A stretch of 64,000 nt of DNA from Pusillimonas sp. UBA3987 (GCA_002384935.1 DGCD01000020.1:182238-246237), one strand, 5' to 3'; positions 53,451 through 62,675 are shown, numbered from the stretch's first letter. Numbers and translations are program-made. The notes: a model not told the origin generated them from the letters alone.

Positions 53451-55214
53451 ATGGCTGACGCGAGCCTGGGACAGATAATTGGACCTGCTGTGGTACTGAT
53501 GGGGGCGGCAGTGGTTGCTGTTCCTTTGTTCCGACGCCTCGGGCTCGGATCGGTTCTGGGCTATTTTGCCGCCGGCCTGCTGGTGGGCCCATCGGTTCTG
53601 GGCGTATTTACCGATGCCCAGTCGATCCTGCATTTTTCAGAACTGGGCGTGGTCATGTTCCTGTTCGTCATCGGGCTGGAATTGCGCCCGACCAAACTGT
53701 GGGCAATGCGAGGTCAAATATTCGGGCTGGGCCTAACCCAGGTTGCTGCCGCGATCATTGCCCTGGCTTTGACCGGCATATTCATTTTCGGCTTTACGGC
53801 ACCGGTTGCATTCATCGCCGGCGCTGGCTTTGTCCTTTCTTCAACCGCCGTCATCATGTCGGTGCTGCAAGACCGGGGAGAAATTTCCAGTGCCGAGGGC
53901 CAGAAGTCGGTTGCAATTCTGCTGTTCGAAGACCTGATGATAGTGCCGCTTTTGGCGGTGGTGGCTTTCCTCTCACCACTGTCAGATGGGCAAGCCCGAT
54001 GGACTGACATTCTGCTGGCGCTTTCTGCGCTGCTGGTATTGTTGATCGTTTCCCGCTGGGCACTGAACCCGTTCTTTGCCCTGCTGGCGCGAACACGGAC
54101 TCGCGAGGTTTTAACGGCAGGCGCTCTGCTGGTGGTTCTTGGCGCCGCATTGCTCATGGACTTTGCCGGTCTTTCAATGGCGATGGGCACGTTTCTTGCC
54201 GGGGTCATGCTGTCGAACTCAAGCTACCGGCACCAGATCGAGAGCGACATCGAACCGTTCCGGGGACTGTTCATGGGCCTGTTCTTCCTGGCCGTCGGCA
54301 TGTCGTTGAATTTATCCATCGTTGCACAGGAATGGCGACTTCTGCTGCTCATGCTGATCGCGTTCACAATCGCAAAAGGCGCCGTGGTCTATGCCGTTGC
54401 CCGTATATTCGGCAGTGCCGGGCATCAGGCCTTACACCGAACATCCATGTTCCTGCAGGGGGGAGAATTCGCGTTCGTGCTCTATGCCGCAGCAACATCG
54501 GGCGGCGTGATCAATGCGCGGGAAAACGTCCTGTTCGCGACCGTCGTCATCTTGTCTATGGCCATGACGCCACTGCTCATGATGGTGGCCGACCGTTTTC
54601 TGCGCACCGAAACGTCGATGGACGGCGTCGACGTGGCCTGTCATCTGGAAGGTCGCATACTCGTTATCGGCTTTGGCCGTTTCGGTCAGATCGCTTCACA
54701 GATACTGCTGTCCCGCGGCGTGAATATTTCCGTGATCGACAAAGACCCCGATCGGATCCGCGATGCAGGCCGATACGGATTCAAAGTGTTTTTCGGCGAC
54801 GGTACGCGGCTGGACACCCTGCACCACTCGGGCGCAGATCAAGCCAATGCCATCATGATTTGCATCGACGACCAAAAAGCAGCGATGCGTATCGTGGAAC
54901 TGGCCCAGCACGAGTTTCCCCAGGCCAAACTTCTGGTGCGAAGCTATGACCGTGGGCACGCAATTGAACTGATTCGCGCCGGCGTGGAATATCAGATTCG
55001 AGAAACGGTTGAGTCTGCCTATTTAATGGGAGCACAGGCCTTGAGGGCGTTGAATTATGCCGAGGTCGACATTGAAGAAGCGGCCGAGGACATTCGCCGC
55101 AGAGACACCCAGCGCCTGTCCGAACAAGTCCAGGGCGATCACATGTCCGGCCGCGATCAACTGCATTTCCAGCCTGTTCCGGAACCACTAAGCAAACCGC
55201 CCGCTCCCAAATAA
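53451..55214 (+). CDS. CPA2-family monovalent cation/proton antiporter (KefB/KefC-like)
   Basis: A 587-residue protein. Residues 1-385 form about 12 helices of the CPA2 transporter; LGSVLGYFAAGLLVGPSVLG and FLFVIGLELRPTKLWAMRGQ are Kef-type signatures, and VAILLFEDLMIVPLLAVVAF is conserved. Residues 400-520 are a TrkA-N/RCK domain (ILVIGFGRFGQIASQILLSR) that binds NAD(H) or glutathione adducts in KefC. It probably exports potassium in exchange for protons, protecting against electrophile stress. GGAAAGG precedes the ATG. It lies next to glutamate decarboxylase, which fits pH control, but no KefF/KefG ancillary gene is adjacent. Confidence 0.9.
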   Translation: MADASLGQIIGPAVVLMGAAVVAVPLFRRLGLGSVLGYFAAGLLVGPSVLGVFTDAQSILHFSELGVVMFLFVIGLELRPTKLWAMRGQIFGLGLTQVAAAIIALALTGIFIFGFTAPVAFIAGAGFVLSSTAVIMSVLQDRGEISSAEGQKSVAILLFEDLMIVPLLAVVAFLSPLSDGQARWTDILLALSALLVLLIVSRWALNPFFALLARTRTREVLTAGALLVVLGAALLMDFAGLSMAMGTFLAGVMLSNSSYRHQIESDIEPFRGLFMGLFFLAVGMSLNLSIVAQEWRLLLLMLIAFTIAKGAVVYAVARIFGSAGHQALHRTSMFLQGGEFAFVLYAAATSGGVINARENVLFATVVILSMAMTPLLMMVADRFLRTETSMDGVDVACHLEGRILVIGFGRFGQIASQILLSRGVNISVIDKDPDRIRDAGRYGFKVFFGDGTRLDTLHHSGADQANAIMICIDDQKAAMRIVELAQHEFPQAKLLVRSYDRGHAIELIRAGVEYQIRETVESAYLMGAQALRALNYAEVDIEEAAEDIRRRDTQRLSEQVQGDHMSGRDQLHFQPVPEPLSKPPAPK

Positions 55215-55327
55215 CGGTTTTGAAGTCCCCGGCGGGCCGACGCTTGCAAAGGCCGGCGCTGATGCCATATCGTTCCCCGAAAAAAGACAAACACGCTTAA
55301 GCTGGCTTGGTTGAACACCCCAGAGAA

Positions 55328-56725
55328 TCAGTGGCTATAGCCACCCCCTTCCTCTTCCGAAAGAGGACGCGATACCGGGTGTTTCTGGAAATAATCCAGT
55401 GCGCGCCGAATGTCCTCCAGCAACAACGAGGCCAGGTCCATACTGACCCCGTGACGCACAAGAATACGTTGCACGACCAGATCTTCCCGGTTAGCCGGCA
55501 TTGAATAGGCAGGCACTTGCCAACCGCGGCTGCGCAGCCGGTCGGCTAGGTCATAAAGCGTGTATCCCTGCGTTGCCACGCCGTCTTTAAGTTTCCATGC
55601 AAGCGCCGGGATGCCTTTCTGACTGTCTCCGTCAAATAGAATTTCGAACGGGCCCATTTTGCCGATCTCGGACGAAAGATACCGGGCAGTGGCATAGCAC
55701 GCGTTGTGCACGCCGGCGTAACCTTCCCGGCCCAGACGCAGGAAGTTGTAATACTGGGCAATCACCTGCCCGCCCGGCCGGGAAAAGTTCAGGGCAAACG
55801 TGGGCATGTTGCCGCCCAGATAATTAACATTGAAGATCAAGTCTTCCGGCAGATCCTTGGTTTCACGCCAGATCACCCAACCGGCCCCCAGCGGCGCCAG
55901 GCCGAATTTGTGGCCCGAGGTGTTAATGGACTTGACTCGTGGCAAACGAAAATCCCATTCAATGTCCGGCGCGCAAAATGGCGCAAGGAAAGCGCCGCTG
56001 GCACCATCAACGTGAATCGGGATATCCAGGCCCGTATCGGCCTGCAATTTGTCCAGCGCATCGTGCACGGCCTTAACCGGCTCGTACTGGCAAGTGAACG
56101 TGACGCCCAGCGTGGGCACCACGCCAATCGTATTCTCGTCAACACGCTTGATCACTTCTTCAGGACTCATGATCAAACGATCACCTTCCAGCGGAATCTC
56201 GCGCAATTCAACATCAAAATAACGGGCAAACTTGTGCCAGCAAATTTGCACCGGACCACATATCAGGTTGGGACGATCAGTGGGCTTGCCGGCCGCCTTG
56301 CGCTTGTTGCGCCACTGCCATTTCAAGGCCAGGCCGCCAAGCATTGCCGCTTCAGACGACCCGATGGTTGAACAACCCAGGGTGGTCTCGGCCTCGGGCG
56401 AATTCCACAAATCGGCCAGCATCGCCACGCAGCGCTTCTCAATCTCGGCCGTCTGGGGATACTCGTCTTTGTCGATCATATTCTTGTCGATCGACAAAGA
56501 CATCAGGTCGCGAACCTCATCATCAACCCAGGTCTGGCAAAACGTAGCCAGGTTCTGTCGGGAGTTGCCGTCAAGCATGAGCTCGTCGCGCACGGCATTG
56601 AATACGTTGCGGGGATTTTCCTCGCGCTCGGGGAAGCGTGTCTTGGGCAGGCTCTGGGCCAGTTCCTGAGACGCATAAATGTCGTGAAACTCTGATGCGC
56701 TGCGGCTACCGGTTGGTTTATTCAT
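55328..56725 (-). CDS. gadB: Glutamate decarboxylase
   Basis: A 465-residue PLP-dependent enzyme, the same length as E. coli GadB (466). It converts glutamate to GABA, consuming a proton and so raising cytoplasmic pH. The PLP lysine is Lys273 in SINTSGHKFGLAP, and Asp240 in PIHVDGASGAF contacts the cofactor ring. LGCSTIGSSEAAMLGGLALK is the phosphate-binding region. AAGGA precedes the ATG at 56725; an upstream frame opening at 56764 is rejected. No gadC antiporter gene lies in the window, so GABA export must be handled elsewhere. It is convergent with the CPA2 antiporter gene. Confidence 0.95.
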   Translation of the reverse strand: MNKPTGSRSASEFHDIYASQELAQSLPKTRFPEREENPRNVFNAVRDELMLDGNSRQNLATFCQTWVDDEVRDLMSLSIDKNMIDKDEYPQTAEIEKRCVAMLADLWNSPEAETTLGCSTIGSSEAAMLGGLALKWQWRNKRKAAGKPTDRPNLICGPVQICWHKFARYFDVELREIPLEGDRLIMSPEEVIKRVDENTIGVVPTLGVTFTCQYEPVKAVHDALDKLQADTGLDIPIHVDGASGAFLAPFCAPDIEWDFRLPRVKSINTSGHKFGLAPLGAGWVIWRETKDLPEDLIFNVNYLGGNMPTFALNFSRPGGQVIAQYYNFLRLGREGYAGVHNACYATARYLSSEIGKMGPFEILFDGDSQKGIPALAWKLKDGVATQGYTLYDLADRLRSRGWQVPAYSMPANREDLVVQRILVRHGVSMDLASLLLEDIRRALDYFQKHPVSRPLSEEEGGGYSH

Positions 56726-57039
56726 GCAGTTATCCTTGTTATCGTGAAGACGAGTTGCGGTCACTTCAAACCCTGAATGGTCAAGGTTTACCAGATACTT
56801 TTTAGCCTCATCATACTCACCAATGAGATCATTATGAACAGGGCCAAAACTTATTCAAGCAAAAAATACCACGTGTTGCACTGACCGGTTGAATGCGTCG
56901 CTGCCGGCAATGGGTGATTACCGCCGCAACGTGTGATAGATTGTTTGTATTGAAACCGCGCGCAGCGATCAGCGACGATGGCAACCAGCACTGTTTTACG
57001 CCTGCTGATTTTATCTTGCATCAAAACTCCGGGAAAAAC
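56726..57039. promoter_or_regulatory. Divergent gap between gadB and lemA
   Basis: A 314-bp gene-free region that must hold the gadB promoter (minus) and the lemA promoter (plus). AAGGA for gadB lies next to 56735. Short ORFs here are not supported by SD or composition. I see no clear operator or terminator. Confidence 0.5.
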
Positions 57040-57636
<597 letters not shown>

Positions 57637-57647
57637 ACGAACGCGCC

Positions 57648-59633
57648 ATGAACTTTTTCGAACAGCAAGAGCGTGCCAAGCGTAATACCAGCAAGCTGGT
57701 CGTGCTGATGTGCCTGGCAGTCATTAGTCTTGTCGCAATTTCGTCCGTGGCCGTCGCTGCGATTCTAGCCTTGCTTGGTCAGCGTGATCCGAACGCTCCC
57801 GTTACAGCAGGCGCCTGGTTTACGCAAATGACGACGCTACTCGACTGGCATCTGGTTGGCACCATATCAATGCTGGTCATCGGTGTGGTGGCAGCCGGGA
57901 GCCTTTTCAAACACTTCCAACTGCGCAGTGGCGGCAAGGCGGTCGCCGAATCCCTTAATGGCCGACCCATCGACCCAGGCACGTCCGACCTTGAAGAACA
58001 GAAAATTCTTAACGTTGTAGAAGAAATGGCGATCGCATCGGGCATCTCTGTTCCGCCCGTGTATGTAATGGAAGATGAAAGCATCAACGCGTTTGCGGCA
58101 GGCCACACGCCGCAAGATGCAATCATTGGTGTTACCAGGGGCTGCATCCGGTTACTTAGCCGCGACGAACTGCAAGGGGTGGTGGCCCATGAGTTCAGCC
58201 ACATTTTTCATGGCGACATGAGATTGAACACCAAATTGGTGGCGACACTGAACGGCATTTTGCTTATTGGCCTAATCGGCTATATTTTGCTGCGCAGCGC
58301 CCCGTTCCGACGCGGCAACTCCAAGGACAATTCAGCACTGATCATGCTGGGTATCGGCATTGTGCTGATCATTGTTGGTTTCGCCGGAACATTTTTCGGT
58401 AATCTGATCAAATCTGCCGTCAGCCGGCAACGCGAGTTCCTGGCCGATGCGTCATCCGTGCAATTTACCAGGAATCCCGCGGGTATCGCCAATGCTCTCA
58501 AGAAAATCGGCGGCAACCAAGCAGGCTCGCAGGTCCAGGCTGCGAACGTGTCCGAGTACAGCCATATGTTCTTCAGTCGCGCTATTGGCAGCACATTCAG
58601 CACGCTTATGGCCACGCACCCACCGCTAGAGCAGCGTATCCGCCGCGTGCAACCCGCTTGGGACGGCAACTTCATGTCTGCGCAAGCAGAGAACAACACT
58701 GAGCCAACAAGACCCGACATTGACCGCTCAAGCGCTACGCTGGGCGTGCTGCATGCAGCAGTTACAGGTACGCTTACGGGCGCCCAGCCACCCGCACAGA
58801 CAACGCAACTGCCGGCAAACGCATCACAGGAGGCCATCGAAGCCATCGGCCAGCCGAGCGCCAGACATGTCGCCTATGCGCAGCAAACCATCGCGGCGCT
58901 TGATCCCGAATTGCGCGAGGCCGCCCACGATATTTACGCCGCACGGGCGCTGATCTATGGCTTGCTGCTCAGCACATCCGACCCCGTACGCTCTCGCCAG
59001 CTGGCCGCGCTGGAACGAACAGCCGAACCCGACGCGTATCGATACATGAACAAGTTGGCGGCCAAACTCGCCGCATTGGACCCACGCTTCCGCCTGCCGT
59101 TGGTGGCGCTTGCCCTGCCTGCGCTCAAACAGTTGTCTAGTGCGCAATACATTACATTCAAAGGATGCCTTGGCGAACTTATCATGGCCGACAAGCAGAT
59201 CAGTCTGATGGAGTGGGCGCTGTACCGTATTGTGGTTCATAACATCGAGCCACCCCCTCACCATCCAAACAGAGTATCGCTTGGCAACTTGCGCGACGAA
59301 TGCCAGGTTCTGTTATCGGCGCTCGTGCATGCCGGCCATATGGACGACGGTCAGGCGCGCACTGCCTTTGCCGCTGCCGCGTCCGGCCTGCCATTCCAAG
59401 GGCTGGAACTGCTGCCTCGCGATGCCGTGTCGCCAGCGGCTCTGGAACCTGCAGTCATTCATTTATGCAACGTGGCACCATCAGACAAACAGCCGCTTAT
59501 ACAGGCACTGGCGCGCGCCGTCGAATACGACGGAGTCGTCACGATTACCGAAGCGGAGCTGCTGCGGGCCATCGCCGACTCGCTGAACTGCCCACTGCCA
59601 CCGCTGCTTGCCGACGCAGACCTTACGCGATAA
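57648..59633 (+). CDS. M48-family metalloprotease with long C-terminal domain
   Basis: A 661-residue membrane protease. The N-terminal third has helices near residues 17-45 and 70-86, and the zinc motif VAHEFSHIFHGD (His181, Glu182, His185) with Glu later in SAVSRQREFLADASSVQFTR. This core is HtpX/M48-like (about 330 aa). The rest, residues 340-661, is a soluble helical extension with no motif that I recognise (for example LAALERTAEPDAYRYMNKLA). It is in an operon with lemA, so the two likely cooperate in envelope protein quality control. Its 3' end abuts the truncated dihydrofolate-reductase-like gene. Confidence 0.88.
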   Translation: MNFFEQQERAKRNTSKLVVLMCLAVISLVAISSVAVAAILALLGQRDPNAPVTAGAWFTQMTTLLDWHLVGTISMLVIGVVAAGSLFKHFQLRSGGKAVAESLNGRPIDPGTSDLEEQKILNVVEEMAIASGISVPPVYVMEDESINAFAAGHTPQDAIIGVTRGCIRLLSRDELQGVVAHEFSHIFHGDMRLNTKLVATLNGILLIGLIGYILLRSAPFRRGNSKDNSALIMLGIGIVLIIVGFAGTFFGNLIKSAVSRQREFLADASSVQFTRNPAGIANALKKIGGNQAGSQVQAANVSEYSHMFFSRAIGSTFSTLMATHPPLEQRIRRVQPAWDGNFMSAQAENNTEPTRPDIDRSSATLGVLHAAVTGTLTGAQPPAQTTQLPANASQEAIEAIGQPSARHVAYAQQTIAALDPELREAAHDIYAARALIYGLLLSTSDPVRSRQLAALERTAEPDAYRYMNKLAAKLAALDPRFRLPLVALALPALKQLSSAQYITFKGCLGELIMADKQISLMEWALYRIVVHNIEPPPHHPNRVSLGNLRDECQVLLSALVHAGHMDDGQARTAFAAAASGLPFQGLELLPRDAVSPAALEPAVIHLCNVAPSDKQPLIQALARAVEYDGVVTITEAELLRAIADSLNCPLPPLLADADLTR

Positions 59634-60008
59634 TGCGATAGGTGGATTGCACGAGTCGTCCGCCATCAACATAGACCCGCCGCACATTTTCCTTTGCGAG
59701 TTCCGCCATCGTAAGTTTAGGAGAACTGCTGGAAAAACGAACCTTGCCTTTCAGCATGTCGGGCACGGGCGTATTGGCTAGTTGTTCTGAAAGCACCAGC
59801 ACCGGTTTGTCGTATGGCCACGCGCCTAGGGTCAAAACCTTCTCATAGCTGCCTCGACCCATGACGATCATGTCTATGTCGGCGATAAAGTCTGTATAAC
59901 CGTGATCTTCTGTTGGATCATCGCGCTCCAATAGCCAATTGATGTCACCATCTTGCCGTGCGATAAAGCCATCCAGGCTGATGGCAATAAAAACATGTGC
60001 GGTGGTCA
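59623..60008 (-). pseudogene. RibD-C / dihydrofolate-reductase-like gene, truncated at both ends
   Basis: The surviving reading frame gives TTAHVFIAISLDGFIARQDG, DPTEDHGYTDFIADIDMIVM, GRGSYEKVLTLGAWPYDKPV and RRVYVDGGRLVQS, typical of the RibD C-terminal domain family. The 5' end is cut by the IS3-family element at 60009 exactly inside the start codon. The 3' end is missing after RLVQS: the frame ends in unrelated residues (TYRIIA) next to the M48 stop, and the final third of the fold is absent. It is unlikely to be functional. Reconstruction across the element gives MTTAHVF with AGGA 6 nt upstream, at 61218-61215. Confidence 0.85.
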
Positions 60009-60072
60009 GGTATTCCCCCCATAAAACCGCAGTGAACTGAAGTAGAATTTCCACAACAAGGAAATTCAATCA

Positions 60073-60339
60073 ATGAAGCAAGCCCGATTCACCGACAGCC
60101 AGATCATGGCCATTCTCAAACAAGCCGAAGCAGGCACACCCGTGCCGCAACTGTGCCGTGAGCACGGTATGAGTAATGCCTCGTTTTACAAATGGCGCGC
60201 CAAGTATGGCGGCATGGACACCTCGATGGTGGCACGCCTGAAGGAGCTTGAGGCTGAGAACAAGCAGCTAAAGAAGATGTACGCAGAAGAACGCCTTAAG
60301 GCTGAAATGGTGCAGGAAGCGCTACGAAAAAAGTGGTAG
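60073..60339 (+). CDS. IS3-family transposase OrfA
   Basis: An 88-residue DNA-binding subunit. A helix-turn-helix (FTDSQIMAILKQAEAGTPVP, then LCREHGMSNASFYKWRAKYG) is followed by a leucine zipper-like coiled coil (MVARLKELEAENKQLKKMYA). It ends RKKW just past the slippery A6G. It binds the terminal repeats and, by -1 frameshifting, fuses to OrfB to make the transposase. Confidence 0.93.
   Translation: MKQARFTDSQIMAILKQAEAGTPVPQLCREHGMSNASFYKWRAKYGGMDTSMVARLKELEAENKQLKKMYAEERLKAEMVQEALRKKW
60327..60333 (+). other. Programmed -1 ribosomal frameshift site (A6G)
   Basis: The heptamer A AAA AAG lies in frame before the orfA stop TAG at 60337-60339. Slipping back one base reads AAA AAA GTG GTA GCG CCA and enters orfB. 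This is the classic IS3-family signal for making OrfAB. Confidence 0.85.
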
Positions 60340-61187
60340 CGCCATCTCGACGCAAAGAGATGGCGCGGTGTGCCATTGAGCACTTCAAATCCAGTATTCG
60401 GCTAGCCTGCCTGGCCTTTGGTATCAGCGAAAGCGCCTACTATTATCAAGCCAAGCAGGACGATGAAAACGAGATGATTGCTGACTGGCTGATTCGGTTG
60501 ACGACAGCCCAACGCAATTGGGGCTTTGGCTTATGCTTCCTATACTTGCGCAACATCAAAGGCTTTAAGTGGAATCACAAAAGGGTATACCGTATTTATC
60601 GTGAACTGGAGCTGAACCTACGCATCAAGCCCAAGAAGCGTCTGATGCGCGAGCGACCCGATCCGCTGGGCACCGCTACCGATATCAACCAGATCTGGTC
60701 CATGGATTTTATGCATGATCAATTGGTCGACGGTCGTGGTATCCGATTACTTAACATTGTCGATGACTTTAACCGCGAGGGGTTAGGCATTGAGGTGGAT
60801 TTTTCCCTGCCGGCAGAGCGCGTAACGCGCACCCTGGATCAGATCATCGAATGGCGCGGCAAGCCCGCTTGCCTACGATGCGACAATGGCCCGGAATACA
60901 TCGGTAAAACAATGCTCCAATGGGCCGCCAGACGACGAATTACGATGATTCACACCCAGCCCGGAAACCCGCAGCAAAACGCCTATATTGAACGCTACAA
61001 CCGAACGGTGCGGTATGATTGGCTCGCCCAAAACCTGTTTAGCAGTCTGGACGAAGTTCAGCACGGTGCCACCGCCTGGCTCTGGACTTACAACAATGAA
61101 AGGCCCAACATGGCCTTGGGCGGATTCACTCCAAAACAGAAACTAATCAGTAAGTATTCAACTAATTCTACTGTCGCTTACTGCTAA
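60333..61187 (+). CDS. IS3-family transposase OrfB (DDE catalytic part)
   Basis: A 284-residue rve-type integrase domain. The catalytic triad is Asp125 (WSMDFMHDQ), Asp184 (LRCDNGPEY) and Glu220 (NAYIERYNR), with 35 residues between the last two, the canonical spacing. The N-terminal SIRLACLAFGISESAYYYQA is the orfB helix-turn-helix. It is expressed as OrfAB through the frameshift at 60327-60333, and might also start at GTG 60333. Confidence 0.93.
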   Translation: MVAPSRRKEMARCAIEHFKSSIRLACLAFGISESAYYYQAKQDDENEMIADWLIRLTTAQRNWGFGLCFLYLRNIKGFKWNHKRVYRIYRELELNLRIKPKKRLMRERPDPLGTATDINQIWSMDFMHDQLVDGRGIRLLNIVDDFNREGLGIEVDFSLPAERVTRTLDQIIEWRGKPACLRCDNGPEYIGKTMLQWAARRRITMIHTQPGNPQQNAYIERYNRTVRYDWLAQNLFSSLDEVQHGATAWLWTYNNERPNMALGGFTPKQKLISKYSTNSTVAYC

Positions 61188-61291
61188 AAATGGGGGGAAT
61201 ACCGTCATGCGCATTCCTATTTGCCGAATATGACATTAGGTTCAAATCGTATCATTTGGCGGGTTATCGATAGAACTAAGGATTTTCCGAG

Positions 61292-61315
61292 TCAGCACAG
61301 GCTAACCTGTGCTGA
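61292..61315. other. 10-bp perfect hairpin upstream of the GNAT pseudogene
   Basis: TCAGCACAGG, loop CTAA, CCTGTGCTGA. No T-run follows. It lies in the 198-bp gap between the IS3 element and the GNAT start, which also must contain the leader of the interrupted dihydrofolate-reductase-like gene on the other strand. It could be a bidirectional terminator or an operator. Confidence 0.5.
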
Positions 61316-61401
61316 AATAGGAGGGTCCATAGAGTCCTCCACTCATGACTCTGACAAACTTGATGAAGAACAAGCACGTGAAAGCACAAGAGGATTTTGG
61401 A

Positions 61402-61926
61402 ATGGTCAAACTCCAGAGGGCTGCCATTGACACTCTCGGCGAGTTCAAAACAGCTCTCCAGAACTCGTTCCGAGTGGCGGCCGAGGCTGGCTTAGATCAG
61501 CCGATTGAGGAGCCCATTCCTTCTGATGAAGACATGGCGCAGTCCATCGCTGCTGCTGGAGCTGCCACATACTGGATCATGGCAAACGATCAGCGTGTCG
61601 GTGGTGCTGTTGTGGTAATTGATGAAATAAGCAATCGAAACTCGTTGTCGTTCTTCTTCATTTCAACAAGCGAGTAGAGTCGTGGGTTAGGACTACATGC
61701 CTGGAAAGCAATCGAGAGGGAGTACCCAAAAACCAAGACCTGGGAAACCGTCACCCCGTATTTTGAGAAGCGGAACATCCACTTTTATGTAAATAAATGC
61801 GATTTCAAGATCGTGGAGTTCTACAACAAGTTTCATCCGGATCCTAACCAAATTTCTCTTCAAGCTTATCAAAAAGGCACGGACGATGAGATGTTCAGAT
61901 TTCTGAAGGTTATGAGTCACAAGTAA
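61402..61926 (+). pseudogene. GNAT acetyltransferase gene with one in-frame amber codon
   Basis: A single frame of 174 codons. It starts MVKLQRAAIDTLGEFKTALQ behind AGAGGA and is open to TAG at 61675-61677, then continues in the same frame as SRGLGLHAWKAIEREYPKTK, TVTPYFEKRNIHFYVNKCDF and IVEFYNKFHPDP to TAA at 61924-61926. The TAG falls where a Q/R-x-x-G-x-G-type acetyl-CoA loop should begin, so the product would stop before its cofactor site. It is either a recent nonsense mutation or read through by a suppressor. Homologues of this GNAT group often occur on mobile cassettes. Confidence 0.82.
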
Positions 61927-61961
61927 CTGCTCGCCAACCTCGGAAAACTCTTAACAAGCCC

Positions 61962-62225
61962 CTAAATATGCTGAAATACGCCTGACCACCTGATCCTAGG
62001 CCTAATTAGCCAGACGAGCTTTTCCGATTTCGAATACGCAAACAAACACGTTGCGAAAGGTTCCTTACCGAGATGGATCAGGTAGTGGCCTGCTGGGGCT
62101 GATCGACCCGCTCTAGCCCAAGGCCGGCGGCGGTCGAGAACCGCAGGAGCGATGGCCACATAGATGCCGTCAAGGTCGTTCACTTTGCAAAGTTTGCCCA
62201 TACGATGCAGAAATTTGCCAGATAG
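61962..62225 (-). other. Possible degenerate tyrosine-integrase N-terminal remnant
   Basis: The minus strand reads MGKLCKVNDLDGIYVAIAPA, which resembles the arm-binding N-terminus of P4-like integrases (kpfKvsDsDGLYvqvsP pattern), and later GRSAPAGHYL, which resembles the following GRYGPAGISL block. Between and after these the frame is scrambled and no catalytic domain follows. The rest of the 370-bp gap 61927-62297 shows no gene apart from the terminator. Weak, by-eye similarity only. Confidence 0.3.
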
Positions 62226-62233
62226 TGCTAGGG

Positions 62234-62267
62234 TAAAAACAAAAAAAGCCCGCAGTTACGCGGGCTT
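62234..62267 (-). terminator. Strong rho-independent terminator (minus strand)
   Basis: Read on the minus strand: AAGCCCGC, loop GTAACT, GCGGGCTT, followed by TTTTTGTTTTT. The 8-bp GC-rich stem (62246-62253 with 62260-62267) and long T-run are canonical. It lies about 30 bp beyond the stop of the broken gene at 62298-62675 and probably served it. Confidence 0.88.
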
Positions 62268-62297
62268 AGAGGTGCTTTAATTCTCTTTGGTACCAGT

Positions 62298-62675
62298 CTA
62301 TGCCAGACGTGGAATCACTTCCACTCGATCATCAATGACGTAGAAAATCTTTTTTTTCAATAAATTATACTCGCACACATCACCAATACCATTGGAAATA
62401 CCATATGTGAAAAATGAACTTCTGGGCTCCATCCACACAGCATTATTCGGTCGGATCAAAGAAGGCATTTCGATCAGTTGCAGTGTGGAGGCTGTGCCGC
62501 GCAATATGATAACGATTGGCTTTCACAGCATCGCTGAACAATTTGAAAGGAAGCTCATCGATGCATATTTCTGCAACGACTGCTGAAAGGTCCTTTTCAT
62601 AGCAGCTCGCCAACAATTTCATGTTGGTAGATGGGAAACTGTTTTTGAATTCCTTATTAAATTTTGGCTTGAAGT
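62298..62675 (-). pseudogene. Unrecognised gene, 5' end cut by IS4 and frameshifted
   Basis: Two minus-strand frames join into one protein. Upstream frame (from the IS4 boundary): SDFKPKFNKEFKNSFPST, then MKLLASCYEKDLSAVVAEIC and NRYHIARHSLHTATDRNAFF, ending at TAA 62445-62443. Downstream frame: NNAVWMEPRSSFFTYGISNG, then DVCEYNLLKKKIFYVIDDRV, ending at TAG 62300-62298. A one-base insertion near 62445 would explain the switch. The reading frame runs straight into the IS4 terminal repeat, so the 5' part lies outside this window. I do not recognise the family. The composition (more A/T, Phe, Lys, Asn) differs from the core genes and suggests foreign origin. Confidence 0.6.

Larger units (their letters stand above)
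60009..61203 (+). mobile_element. IS3-family insertion sequence, intact, 1195 bp
   Basis: The ends are perfect 14-bp inverted repeats: GGTATTCCCCCCAT at 60009-60022 and its complement at 61190-61203. The flanks carry a 4-bp direct repeat, GTCA, at 60005-60008 and 61204-61207. Inside are overlapping orfA and orfB with an A6G frameshift site and a full DDE triad, so it looks active. A 4-bp target duplication fits the IS407-like or IS51-like subgroups; the exact subgroup was not determined. It disrupted the dihydrofolate-reductase-like gene. Confidence 0.93.

Noticed and set aside
61940..61965. An attC-like string (TTAACAAGCCCCTAA) after the GNAT pseudogene, hinting at an integron cassette
   Set aside because: No matching right arm (GTTRRRY with a complementary stretch) could be found within 200 bp, and no integron integrase is present. 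At most a truncated site.
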